From assembly GCA_913052655.1 (NCBI GenBank), contig CAJXFN010000081.1, positions 1 through 6,151 of the forward strand: a stretch of DNA of 6,151 nucleotides, given 5' to 3'. Shown one piece after another: positions 1 to 6,151 of this stretch; positions within the stretch are counted from its first letter, which is position 1; every line of letters starts with the position of its first letter. Made by a program: the position numbers and the translations under genes. This DNA is from an uncultured Flavobacteriales bacterium. Its GTDB lineage: Bacteria; Bacteroidota; Bacteroidia; Flavobacteriales; BACL11. The notes below the pieces were generated by a model. That model had not been told where the DNA came from, searched no databases, and worked only from the letters and a program-made list of their open reading frames with translations.

Positions 1-840
1 ATCAAAAGCATGTAACGGTTGCCCTGTTTCGTGTAATACATAATTTGTAACATCTACTACATTATTTATCGGATCTAATCCTATAGATTTTAATCTGTTT
101 TGTAACCAAACTGGAGAATCACTTATTGTTACACCAGATATTGAAACTCCTGAATATCTAGGACAGAGTTCAGAATCTTCTACTTCTACAGAAACAGAGA
201 AATCTGTATTATTAACTTTAAAATCATCTACTTTTGGTAAGCACATTTCTAGTTTAGATCCGTTATGATTCAAGACTGCTTTTAAATCTCTTGCAACTCC
301 AATATGTCCCATTGCATCGGAACGATTAGGAGTAAGTCCTATTTCTAGTACTGTATCATTTTCTACATTAAAATAATCAGAAGCTAAAGTTCCTACAACA
401 GTATCATTAGGAAGTACCATTATTCCCTCATGAGAGTCCCCTAAGCCAACTTCATCTTCAGAACATATCATCCCCATAGAAACCTCTCCTCTAATCTTTC
501 CTTTCTTTATCTTAATAGATTCTTCACCATTATATAAAATAGTACCAATAGTTGCCACCAATACTTTTTGTCCTACATCAACATTTGGCGCCCCGCAAAC
601 TATTTGTAGAATTTCCTCGTTTCCAACATTTACAGTTGTTAATTTTAATCTATCAGCATTAGGGTGTGGAATGCAAGTTAAAACTTCACCAATAACTACA
701 CCTTTCAATCCTCCTTTTATACTTTCAACATAACTTAATCCTTCTACTTCCAATCCAGTATTGGTAAGTAATTCAGAAATTTTACTTATTTCTAAATCTA
801 ATCTAATATATTGTTTTAACCAATTAAGTGATACTTTCAT
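1..840 (-). CDS. pheT: Phenylalanine--tRNA ligase beta subunit, N-terminal part (runs off the left edge)
   Basis: The minus strand reads open from an ATG at 840-838 to the window edge, giving 280 codons beginning MKVSLNWLKQYI. PheT is the beta chain of the alpha2-beta2 cytoplasmic enzyme that charges tRNA-Phe with phenylalanine using ATP; the beta chain also contributes tRNA binding and editing. Visible in order are the short N-terminal segment, an EMAP/OB-fold-like tRNA-binding domain (about residues 41-155, with HPNADRLK at 59-66 and VCGAPNV at 81-87), the conserved LTPNRSDAMGHIGVARDL stretch (169-186), and the start of the B3/B4 region with PRYSG (227-231), VVDVTNYVLHE (261-271) and GQPLHAFD (273-280). 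Bacterial PheT is usually about 800 residues, so roughly a third is present; the catalytic-like core and the C-terminal anticodon-binding domain lie outside. No Shine-Dalgarno precedes the ATG, which is normal for Flavobacteriia. The gene is transcribed away from rarA, and nothing suggests damage. Confidence 0.96.
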   Translation of the reverse strand, partial: MKVSLNWLKQYIRLDLEISKISELLTNTGLEVEGLSYVESIKGGLKGVVIGEVLTCIPHPNADRLKLTTVNVGNEEILQIVCGAPNVDVGQKVLVATIGTILYNGEESIKIKKGKIRGEVSMGMICSEDEVGLGDSHEGIMVLPNDTVVGTLASDYFNVENDTVLEIGLTPNRSDAMGHIGVARDLKAVLNHNGSKLEMCLPKVDDFKVNNTDFSVSVEVEDSELCPRYSGVSISGVTISDSPVWLQNRLKSIGLDPINNVVDVTNYVLHETGQPLHAFD

Positions 841-926
841 TTGCTTGTATAATAATATCTGCTAAAATATAAATTGTTATCGTAATAATTAGGTTTAAGT
901 ATTTTAAAAATACTTAACTTTAGCTC
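841..926. promoter_or_regulatory. Divergent intergenic region between pheT and rarA
   Basis: These 86 bp separate the two divergent start codons, so promoters for both directions should lie here. Compared with the Bacteroidota -7 consensus TAnnTTTG, the best minus-strand match is TATATTTT at 871-864 (7 of 8), ending 23 nt before the pheT ATG. The best plus-strand match is TAACTTTA at 915-922 (7 of 8), ending 4 nt before the rarA ATG. I found no clear TTG -33 partner at the usual distance for either. That promoters lie here follows from the gene layout; the exact boxes are weak calls. Confidence 0.45.
895..917. repeat. Perfect 11-bp inverted repeat with a 1-nt centre
   Basis: TTAAGTATTTT (895-905) and AAAATACTTAA (907-917) are exact reverse complements separated only by A906. 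The element ends 9 nt before the rarA ATG and overlaps the weak -7-like box at 915-922. With a 1-nt loop it is better suited to be a dimeric protein-binding site than an RNA hairpin, and a terminator makes little sense between divergent genes. The palindrome is directly visible; an operator role is inference, since AT-rich palindromes can arise by chance. Confidence 0.6.
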
Positions 927-2198
927 ATGCAAAATATCCCCTTAGCAGAACGCTTACGACCTATCTCTTTATCAGATGTAGTTGGACAAAAACAACTAAT
1001 TGGTAAAGATGGCCCTCTATACAAACAAATAGAACAAAAAGTTATTCCATCAATTATTTTTTGGGGACCTCCAGGAGTGGGTAAAACAACTCTAGCTAAT
1101 CTTATTGCTAAAGAACTAGAAAGGCCCTTCTATACCTTATCAGCGATAAACTCTGGAGTTAAAGATGTACGAGAAGTAATTAAAAAAGCCTCCTCATTAG
1201 GGTTATTTGGAAAAGATAATCCAATATTATTCATAGATGAAATACACCGATTTAGTAAATCTCAACAAGATTCCCTTTTAGGAGCTGTAGAAAAAGGAAT
1301 TATCACACTAATAGGCGCTACCACTGAAAACCCATCCTTTGAGGTAATATCTGCCTTACTATCTAGAACTCAAGTTTATGTGTTGGAACACTTATCTAAA
1401 CAAGATTTAATAGATTTACTAAAGAGAGCAATTACAAAAGATTTGTACCTAAAGGAAAAAAATATTGATCTAAAAGAAAGTAATGCATTACTTCGAATTT
1501 CAGGAGGAGACGCAAGAAAACTTCTAAATATTTTTGATTTAGTGGTATCTTCTCAATCTGAAAAGAAAATAGTTATTACTGATGAATTAGTATTAAAAAC
1601 TTCTCAACAAAATATAGCTACTTACAATAAAAATGGAGAACACCATTACGATATTATATCTGCATTTATTAAATCTATTCGAGGATCAGATCCAAACGGC
1701 ACAGTATATTGGCTGGCGAGAATGATAGAAGGAGGAGAAGATGTAAAATTTATTGCCAGAAGATTACTAATTGCAGCATCTGAAGATATAGGAAATGCAA
1801 ATCCTACCGCTTTAGTTATTGCTAATAATTGTTTTCAGTCTGTTTCTGTAATAGGATATCCAGAAAGTCGAATCATTTTATCTCAAACAGCTATTTATTT
1901 AGCTTGTAGTCCAAAATCCAATTCATCTTATACTGCTATAGGAAACGCTCTTGAAGAAGTTCAAAAATCTGGGAATCTGTCTGTTCCTTTACATCTACGA
2001 AACGCTCCTAGCAAATTAATGAAAGAATTAGGATTCGGAAAAGACTATCTCTATTCTCACGACAATCCCAATAATAATCAAGAATTTTTGCCTCAAGAAG
2101 TAAAAGGACAAGTTTTTTACAAACCTAGTAACAATACAAAAGAAAACTCGTTTCGAACATTACTACAATCTATCTGGAAAGAAAAATATAAATATTAA
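927..2198 (+). CDS. rarA: Replication-associated recombination protein A (RarA/MgsA/YcaJ family AAA+ ATPase)
   Basis: This complete 423-residue protein is a RarA/MgsA-family AAA+ ATPase, the bacterial relative of eukaryotic WRNIP1/Mgs1. Family members are clamp-loader-like, form tetramers, and act at stalled replication forks and on single-strand/double-strand DNA junctions. Motifs in order: an N-terminal clamp-loader-type start (LAERLRPISLSDVVGQ, 6-21), Walker A GPPGVGKTT (47-55), Walker B ILFIDEIHR (100-108) with D104 and E105, sensor 1 GATTENPSF (130-138), a likely arginine finger at R147 in SALLSRTQ, and sensor 2 GGDARKLL (193-200) with R197. The C-terminal MgsA region starts near 237, with RGSDPNG (252-258), GGEDVKFIARRL (269-280), ASEDIGNANP (284-293), YLACSPKSN (324-332) and VPLHLRNAPSKLMKELG (353-369). 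The length is close to E. coli RarA at about 447 residues, and every key residue is present. The ATG at 927 fits the family start; it has no Shine-Dalgarno. It is first in a tight run of four genes. Confidence 0.96.
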   Translation: MQNIPLAERLRPISLSDVVGQKQLIGKDGPLYKQIEQKVIPSIIFWGPPGVGKTTLANLIAKELERPFYTLSAINSGVKDVREVIKKASSLGLFGKDNPILFIDEIHRFSKSQQDSLLGAVEKGIITLIGATTENPSFEVISALLSRTQVYVLEHLSKQDLIDLLKRAITKDLYLKEKNIDLKESNALLRISGGDARKLLNIFDLVVSSQSEKKIVITDELVLKTSQQNIATYNKNGEHHYDIISAFIKSIRGSDPNGTVYWLARMIEGGEDVKFIARRLLIAASEDIGNANPTALVIANNCFQSVSVIGYPESRIILSQTAIYLACSPKSNSSYTAIGNALEEVQKSGNLSVPLHLRNAPSKLMKELGFGKDYLYSHDNPNNNQEFLPQEVKGQVFYKPSNNTKENSFRTLLQSIWKEKYKY

Positions 2199-2206
2199 TA
2201 TATTTG
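2199..2206 (+). promoter_or_regulatory. Match to the Bacteroidota -7 box in the 12-nt rarA/lipoprotein gap
   Basis: TATATTTG at 2199-2206 matches the TAnnTTTG consensus at all fixed positions and starts right after the rarA stop codon, ending 4 nt before the next ATG. A promoter here would start transcription at or near the ATG, giving an almost leaderless mRNA. I see no TTG -33 element at the usual 17-23 nt spacing, and such short AT-rich matches are common by chance, so this is only a candidate internal promoter. Confidence 0.25.
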
Positions 2207-2210
2207 CTTT

Positions 2211-4262
2211 ATGAAGAAATTTTTATTTTTCAGTTTTCTTACTTTTATATTATTCTCTTGTAAGCACGATTTAGAAAATCCTAATTGGGAAGTAGATATG
2301 ATTGTTCCAATTGCGAACGCAGAAGTAAATATCTCAGATATTATTAAAGAAAGTAACACTCCTATACTTACAAGTATAAACTCAGATAGTTTAGTTTCTT
2401 TGGTATATTCTACTGAACTATTACAAACAGAATATGAGAGTTTATTAAATATTAACTCCACCTCTGTTGAGAAAAATTTCCGTATAGATTCCGTTCAATT
2501 TGAAGATGTTGAGATTGAATACTTTACTACAATAGGTAGCGTAATTGATCAGTTAGGACCATTAGGATCAGCTTTGTATCCAGACGGAAGTATGAGAGAA
2601 ATTCCTGCGTTGCCAAATATTATACAAAACGACAGCATTAATATTGATGCAAGCAACTATTTCCAGACCATGACTTTATATAGCGGAATGATGAATTTAG
2701 AAATAACGAACGGATTCCCTACATCAATATCTAACATGACGCTTTTACTTTATAATGCAAATAATCAGAATTTAATTGCAACTTTCAATATACCACTTAT
2801 TGAAAGTGGAGAAAGTTATTTTGAAAGTGTTTCTGTAGCAAATCAAACACTTGACAATCTAATGATAGGATTAATAGATAATATGGATATAGACCCAAGT
2901 AATGGATTAATTCCTATAAATTATACAGATGCTTTAGTTACTAAAATATCTATTACGAACATACAAATAATGGAAGCCACTGCATACTTTCCTAACCAAT
3001 TATTACATGAAGAGATTGTAGAACAGTCATTTGATATTGGAAGCGCAAGACTTACAGAGCTAGGTATAAAACAAGGTAATGTCTCTATTATTGCTTCAAG
3101 CAGTTTACCAGATACTGTAAGTGTTATATATAAAATACCATCTCTTACTAAAAATGATGTACCTTTTGAAACTTTAGTAAAAATACCCCCTAATATTAAC
3201 ACCACACCAACCAATTTATTTTTTGACTTTAATGGGTATAAAATGAATTTAAAAGGAAAAGAAGGACGTATTGGAGGAGATACGGTAAATACCATCTACT
3301 CTGAAATGTATATCTATCTTGATTCTACTGGGGAATTAGAAACTATTAATCAAGTAGATAGTTTTAGTTTATATAACATATATAATATTACTCCAGAGTA
3401 TGCAAAAGGGTATATTGGACAAGATACTTTTGTTATAAATTCTGAGACAAGAAATACATCTATATTTAATAATATTTCAGATGGTACTATCAGCTTGGAA
3501 GAAGCAAATTTAAATCTGTTAATTGAAAATAATGTTGGCGCAGACGCAATATTAAAATTTAATGAGTTTAACACAGATAATACTGAAGACAATTTACCCG
3601 CAGTTTCAGCTTCAATAGATGAGAATGGAAATAACATTATTAATTATCCTTATTCAATTGATAGAGCCAGTCTTATTAATGAAATTATCACTCCAACAAA
3701 AACAGAAATAAAATTGGACGCTTCTGATATGATAGAAATTCTTCCCAATCAAACTACAATTGGAGCTACAATAATGTTAAACCCAAATGGAGCTCAAAAT
3801 ATTGAAGATTTTATCTATCTAGAACATCCAATAACAGCCAGTTTAAATGCAAATATTCCTCTAAGCTTTATAGCAAACAATCTAACTCTTAGTAAAACAA
3901 CAGAATTAGATTTAAACTGGGAAAATGATCAGGAGATTGACGAACTTTTTATAACTGTTGAAAATGGACTACCTCTAGAGGGTATTATTGATATTACATT
4001 TTTAGATCAAAACTACAACCTTATAGATACTGTAATCAAAAATTATAGTATTATTTCAGCAACAACAAATGATGAAAACAATGTTGTTTCTTCAAGTAAG
4101 AATACAATTAATATCTTTAAAACTGATTTTGCAAATGTTTCTAAAATGAATATAAAAGCTTCTTTTACAACATCTTCTATTTCTGAAGCGATAAATATTT
4201 ATAGTTATTATAATTTAAAATTAAATCTATCTGCTAGATTTAAACAAAAGTTAGGAGAGTAA
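2211..4262 (+). CDS. Large Bacteroidota-type envelope lipoprotein of unknown function
   Basis: This complete 683-residue protein has a lipoprotein signal: K2-K3, a hydrophobic run (4-15) and lipobox LFSC with C17 as the predicted acylated residue. C17 is the only cysteine in the protein. The mature start, CKHDLENPNWEVD, is charged and partly acidic, which might act as a surface-export signal, but this is uncertain. The early segment NPNWEVDMIVPIANAEVNIS (23-42) resembles the start of uncharacterised Bacteroidota lipoproteins as I recall them. The rest looks rich in beta strands with many Asn, Ile and Thr, and has no transmembrane helix or catalytic motif I recognise. Segments at 162-191 and 579-608 resemble each other (see the repeat entries), with a weaker third at 433-452, suggesting repeated Ig-like or LEA14/WHy-like modules. 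The gene starts 12 nt after rarA, and its stop overlaps the next start (TAATG), implying coupled expression with the probable barrel protein. A structural or assembly role at the outer membrane is inferred; no specific function can be given. Confidence 0.85.
   Translation: MKKFLFFSFLTFILFSCKHDLENPNWEVDMIVPIANAEVNISDIIKESNTPILTSINSDSLVSLVYSTELLQTEYESLLNINSTSVEKNFRIDSVQFEDVEIEYFTTIGSVIDQLGPLGSALYPDGSMREIPALPNIIQNDSINIDASNYFQTMTLYSGMMNLEITNGFPTSISNMTLLLYNANNQNLIATFNIPLIESGESYFESVSVANQTLDNLMIGLIDNMDIDPSNGLIPINYTDALVTKISITNIQIMEATAYFPNQLLHEEIVEQSFDIGSARLTELGIKQGNVSIIASSSLPDTVSVIYKIPSLTKNDVPFETLVKIPPNINTTPTNLFFDFNGYKMNLKGKEGRIGGDTVNTIYSEMYIYLDSTGELETINQVDSFSLYNIYNITPEYAKGYIGQDTFVINSETRNTSIFNNISDGTISLEEANLNLLIENNVGADAILKFNEFNTDNTEDNLPAVSASIDENGNNIINYPYSIDRASLINEIITPTKTEIKLDASDMIEILPNQTTIGATIMLNPNGAQNIEDFIYLEHPITASLNANIPLSFIANNLTLSKTTELDLNWENDQEIDELFITVENGLPLEGIIDITFLDQNYNLIDTVIKNYSIISATTNDENNVVSSSKNTINIFKTDFANVSKMNIKASFTTSSISEAINIYSYYNLKLNLSARFKQKLGE
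2694..2783 (+). repeat. Internal protein repeat, copy 1 (lipoprotein residues 162-191)
   Basis: This codes for a segment starting NLEITNGFP and ending NNQNLIATF. It shares with copy 2 the pattern of a short beta strand, then N-G-F/L-P, a second strand of alternating hydrophobic residues, and then N-L-I-x-T. The similarity is at protein level only; the DNA copies have diverged. It was found by eye and not scored statistically. Confidence 0.45.
3945..4034 (+). repeat. Internal protein repeat, copy 2 (lipoprotein residues 579-608)
   Basis: This codes for a segment starting LFITVENGLP and ending QNYNLIDTV. NGLP at 585-588 lines up with NGFP at 167-170 of copy 1, and NLIDT at 603-607 with NLIAT at 187-191, with nearly equal spacing. 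A weaker third relative, NLNLLIENNVGADAILKF, sits at residues 433-450. Confidence 0.45.
4253..4257 (+). promoter_or_regulatory. Shine-Dalgarno-like AGGAG before the barrel gene
   Basis: AGGAG lies 4 nt before the ATG at 4262, inside the last codons of the lipoprotein gene. None of the other starts in this window has such a motif, and Flavobacteriia make little use of Shine-Dalgarno pairing. It may help re-initiation at the TAATG overlap, or may simply reflect the Gly-Glu codons it sits in. Confidence 0.3.
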
Positions 4263-5518
4263 TGAAAAAAGTTTTGTTATATATTTTTATTATTACTCCT
4301 TTTCTTTCCTCCAGTCAAGAAGAGTTAGTTTTACCAAAAGTTAAACAAAATAGTATTTACTTAAATTCCTATATATCTATAGAATCAAATAATCTTAATA
4401 CAAATTTTTTAAATAGTATGTTGTATGGAGGTTTTATTAATGATGAAATGAAAGATAATTGGATTAACTCAGGGGATGAAAACAATCGGTTAAATGCAGA
4501 GTTTACAAATTACTTAAAATATGAATTTCTTAATAAAGATTTTAATTCTTTTTACTTTCAATTTTCAGATGTAAATTATGTTAATTGTAATTTTAAAGAT
4601 GATCTTTTAAAACTTAGTTTTAATGGAAATTATGACTATCAAGGAGATACTCTAGATTTTTCAGAAACGTCAATAAGAATTGACAGATACCAACAATATA
4701 AACTAGGATATAATTTCAATATATTTAAAAATAATATTTCCTGGAATATAAAAACAGCCCTTTCCTACCTAAATGGAAATCATCATATGCAATTAAATAT
4801 AGATAAAGGAAGTTTATATACATCTGAAACAGGAACTTCTCTAGATCTTAATTACCATATAAAAAGCATGATGACCGATACTTCAAATTTTTCTCCTTTT
4901 ATAGGAAATGGCAATGGAATTTCGATGGATTTATCTCTAAAAATTACAAAAGAAACTGATATTTGGGAGATGAAGATTAGAGATTTAGGATATATAAAAT
5001 GGAAGAAAAACTCTATCACAAGCAGTACAGACAATAATTTAACTTTCTCTGGGTTAGAGATTCAGGACTTTAATAATTTACCTGAGTTTAACGACTCAAT
5101 ATTAGATATATCGTTTAATCAACAGACTTCATCTTTTCGATCTTTTATTCCTGCAAGAATAACTTTGAGCTATAATAGAATATTAAAACACCATTTAATT
5201 AAAAATATTTGTATTGCGACACATAGTAGATGGCAACCACATCATGTTACTGGAGGATTAAATTCAGATTTAATTAATAGAGGATTTAAAGAATCAGGAT
5301 ATATAAATAGCTTAGATATAAATACATTAATAGATGCTAAATATCTTTACTCTAATGTTGGGATTATTAGAGGAGGATTTACAGATAAAACAAATTTACA
5401 CTTTAACATTAGAGATAAAAAAGGAATCTGTACAATAGGGACCTATCATTTAAACGAATTATTAAAAAAGGATAAAAGTTCAGCTTCTGTATATTTTTCA
5501 TTAACAAAAAGATTTTAG
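4262..5518 (+). CDS. Probable outer-membrane beta-barrel protein, DUF5723-like, function unknown
   Basis: This complete 418-residue protein has a Sec signal peptide: K2-K3, a hydrophobic stretch (4-15), and a likely cut between S18 and Q19 (FLSSS-Q). It ends SASVYFSLTKRF, and a C-terminal Phe preceded by alternating hydrophobic residues is the usual signal for BAM-dependent insertion into the outer membrane. The body shows many alternating-residue strands and no long hydrophobic helix after the signal peptide, as expected for a barrel. Segments such as NTNFLNSMLYGGFINDEMKD (46-65), GNGNGISMDL (215-224) and RDLGYIKWKKNSI (240-252) recall the Bacteroidota DUF5723 family; this assignment is from memory and needs a profile search. 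Three cysteines (109, 317, 390) are present. The start overlaps the lipoprotein stop by one base, and kdsA begins 1 nt after this gene, so it is almost certainly in the same transcript. A partnership with the preceding lipoprotein is a reasonable inference from the coupling but is not shown by the sequence. Confidence 0.8.
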   Translation: MKKVLLYIFIITPFLSSSQEELVLPKVKQNSIYLNSYISIESNNLNTNFLNSMLYGGFINDEMKDNWINSGDENNRLNAEFTNYLKYEFLNKDFNSFYFQFSDVNYVNCNFKDDLLKLSFNGNYDYQGDTLDFSETSIRIDRYQQYKLGYNFNIFKNNISWNIKTALSYLNGNHHMQLNIDKGSLYTSETGTSLDLNYHIKSMMTDTSNFSPFIGNGNGISMDLSLKITKETDIWEMKIRDLGYIKWKKNSITSSTDNNLTFSGLEIQDFNNLPEFNDSILDISFNQQTSSFRSFIPARITLSYNRILKHHLIKNICIATHSRWQPHHVTGGLNSDLINRGFKESGYINSLDINTLIDAKYLYSNVGIIRGGFTDKTNLHFNIRDKKGICTIGTYHLNELLKKDKSSASVYFSLTKRF

Positions 5519-5519
5519 T

Positions 5520-6151
5520 ATGTTGGTAAAAATTAATAATATACTTCATAAAAATAGTGGAAACTTCTTTCTAATTGCCGGACCTTGTGCTATTGAAGGA
5601 GAAGATATTACTTTTGATATTGCAAAAAAAATTTTAACAATCTGTAATAAACTTCAAATCCCTTTCATATTCAAAGGTAGTTACAGAAAAGCAAATCGAT
5701 CTAAATTAGATTCCTTTACAGGTATTGGAGATTTAGAAGCGCTTTCTATATTAAAAAAAGTAGGAGAAAAGTTTAATATTCCTACTATAACTGACATTCA
5801 CTCCAAAGAAGAAGCAACAATTGCAGCAAAATATGTAGATGTACTTCAAATTCCCGCTTTTTTATGTAGACAAACGGACCTATTAATTGCAGCTGCAAAG
5901 ACAGGAAAAGTAATAAATATTAAAAAAGGACAATTTCTTTCTGCTGAAAGTATGAAACATGCTGTAGAAAAAGTAACTAAGAGTGGAAATAATATGATTA
6001 TGTTAACAGAAAGAGGAAATATGTTTGGACACATGGATATGATAGTTGATTTTAGAGGAGTTCCAACTATGAAAAAATTTGGATATCCTGTAATAATGGA
6101 CGTAACACACAGCATACAACAACCAAATCAGAATAGTGGAATTACTGGAGG
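5520..6151 (+). CDS. kdsA: 3-deoxy-8-phosphooctulonate synthase, N-terminal part (runs off the right edge)
   Basis: An ATG at 5520 opens a frame with 210 complete codons, interrupted by the window end. KdsA condenses phosphoenolpyruvate with arabinose-5-phosphate in the cytoplasm to make Kdo-8-phosphate, precursor of the Kdo that links lipid A to the LPS core. Visible motifs are IAGPCAIEGED (19-29), FKGSYRKANRSK (51-62), DSFTGIGD (64-71), TDIHSKEEA (91-99), VLQIPAFLCRQTDL (108-121), NIKKGQFLS (133-141), LTERGNMFG (162-170), DFRGVPTM (177-184) and DVTHSIQQPNQ (194-204). C23 in AGPC matches the metal-ligand cysteine of metal-dependent enzymes such as that of Aquifex, where metal-independent E. 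coli KdsA has Asn; H197 matches the second ligand. The other two ligands (Glu, Asp) lie beyond the edge. The family is usually about 270-285 residues, so about three quarters is present. The start agrees with family alignments from memory. The gene begins 1 nt after the barrel-protein stop. Confidence 0.95.
   Translation, partial: MLVKINNILHKNSGNFFLIAGPCAIEGEDITFDIAKKILTICNKLQIPFIFKGSYRKANRSKLDSFTGIGDLEALSILKKVGEKFNIPTITDIHSKEEATIAAKYVDVLQIPAFLCRQTDLLIAAAKTGKVINIKKGQFLSAESMKHAVEKVTKSGNNMIMLTERGNMFGHMDMIVDFRGVPTMKKFGYPVIMDVTHSIQQPNQNSGITG

Noticed and set aside
841..926. Possible small RNA or riboswitch in the pheT/rarA spacer, such as a leader controlling the tRNA synthetase gene
   Set aside because: The 86-bp spacer is too short and AT-rich for a T-box or a typical attenuator, and no run of Phe codons or GC-rich hairpin is visible.
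2195..2461. Minus-strand open frame of 88 codons opposite the start of the lipoprotein gene
   Set aside because: It lies opposite a well-supported gene, has no recognisable protein features beyond low-complexity hydrophobic sequence, and has no sign of its own promoter.
2797..2830. Direct repeat of TTGAAAGTG about 20 bp apart inside the lipoprotein gene
   Set aside because: It encodes two similar ESG/ESV peptides in a Ser- and Glu-rich stretch and is too short and too few in copies to be a mobile or regulatory repeat.
2921..3637. Two minus-strand open frames (124 and 95 codons) inside the lipoprotein gene
   Set aside because: Both are shadows of the plus-strand coding sequence, which is continuous through the region with a signal peptide and consistent composition. 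Neither translation resembles a known family.
4852..5034. Minus-strand open frame of 60 codons inside the barrel-protein gene
   Set aside because: It is short, hydrophobic by virtue of AT-rich antisense codons, and fully inside a supported gene.
2211..5518. SusC/SusD-type glycan uptake pair
   Set aside because: The barrel candidate is far too short for a TonB-dependent SusC protein and lacks a plug domain. The lipoprotein shows no SusD-like helical repeat pattern.
5846..6115. Minus-strand open frame of 89 codons opposite kdsA
   Set aside because: The plus strand here encodes unmistakable KdsA motifs, so the antisense frame is a by-product.

Overview
The window looks like chromosomal housekeeping DNA from a low-GC member of the Bacteroidota, most likely class Flavobacteriia. 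This rests on the strongly AT-rich composition, Bacteroidota-type sequences for PheT, RarA and KdsA, a Bacteroidota-style lipoprotein, an outer-membrane barrel candidate ending in Phe, and the general lack of Shine-Dalgarno sequences. No species can be named from the sequence alone.

Layout. Positions 1-840 (minus strand) hold the N-terminal 280 codons of pheT, the phenylalanyl-tRNA synthetase beta chain, which continues past the left edge. An 86-bp divergent intergenic region (841-926) contains a perfect 11-bp-arm inverted repeat and weak promoter-like boxes. From 927 to the right edge, four plus-strand genes are packed almost without gaps: rarA (AAA+ replication/recombination ATPase, 927-2198), a 683-residue lipoprotein (2211-4262), a 418-residue probable outer-membrane beta-barrel protein (4262-5518), and kdsA (Kdo-8-phosphate synthase, 5520 to beyond the window). 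The spacings are 12 nt, a 1-nt overlap and 1 nt, so the four are probably co-transcribed.

How they fit together. KdsA makes the Kdo precursor for the inner core of lipopolysaccharide. The two genes before it encode exported envelope proteins: one anchored by a lipid at its only cysteine, one predicted to sit in the outer membrane. The array therefore pairs a DNA-maintenance ATPase with an envelope block. The lipoprotein/barrel pair is the least understood part of the window. Its proteins are full length and look intact, but I can only place them in broad Bacteroidota families, with no known function.

I see no RNA genes, insertion sequences, CRISPR arrays, phage genes or other signs of recent transfer, and no convincing terminator. 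Every stretch over 300 bases is covered by a gene.
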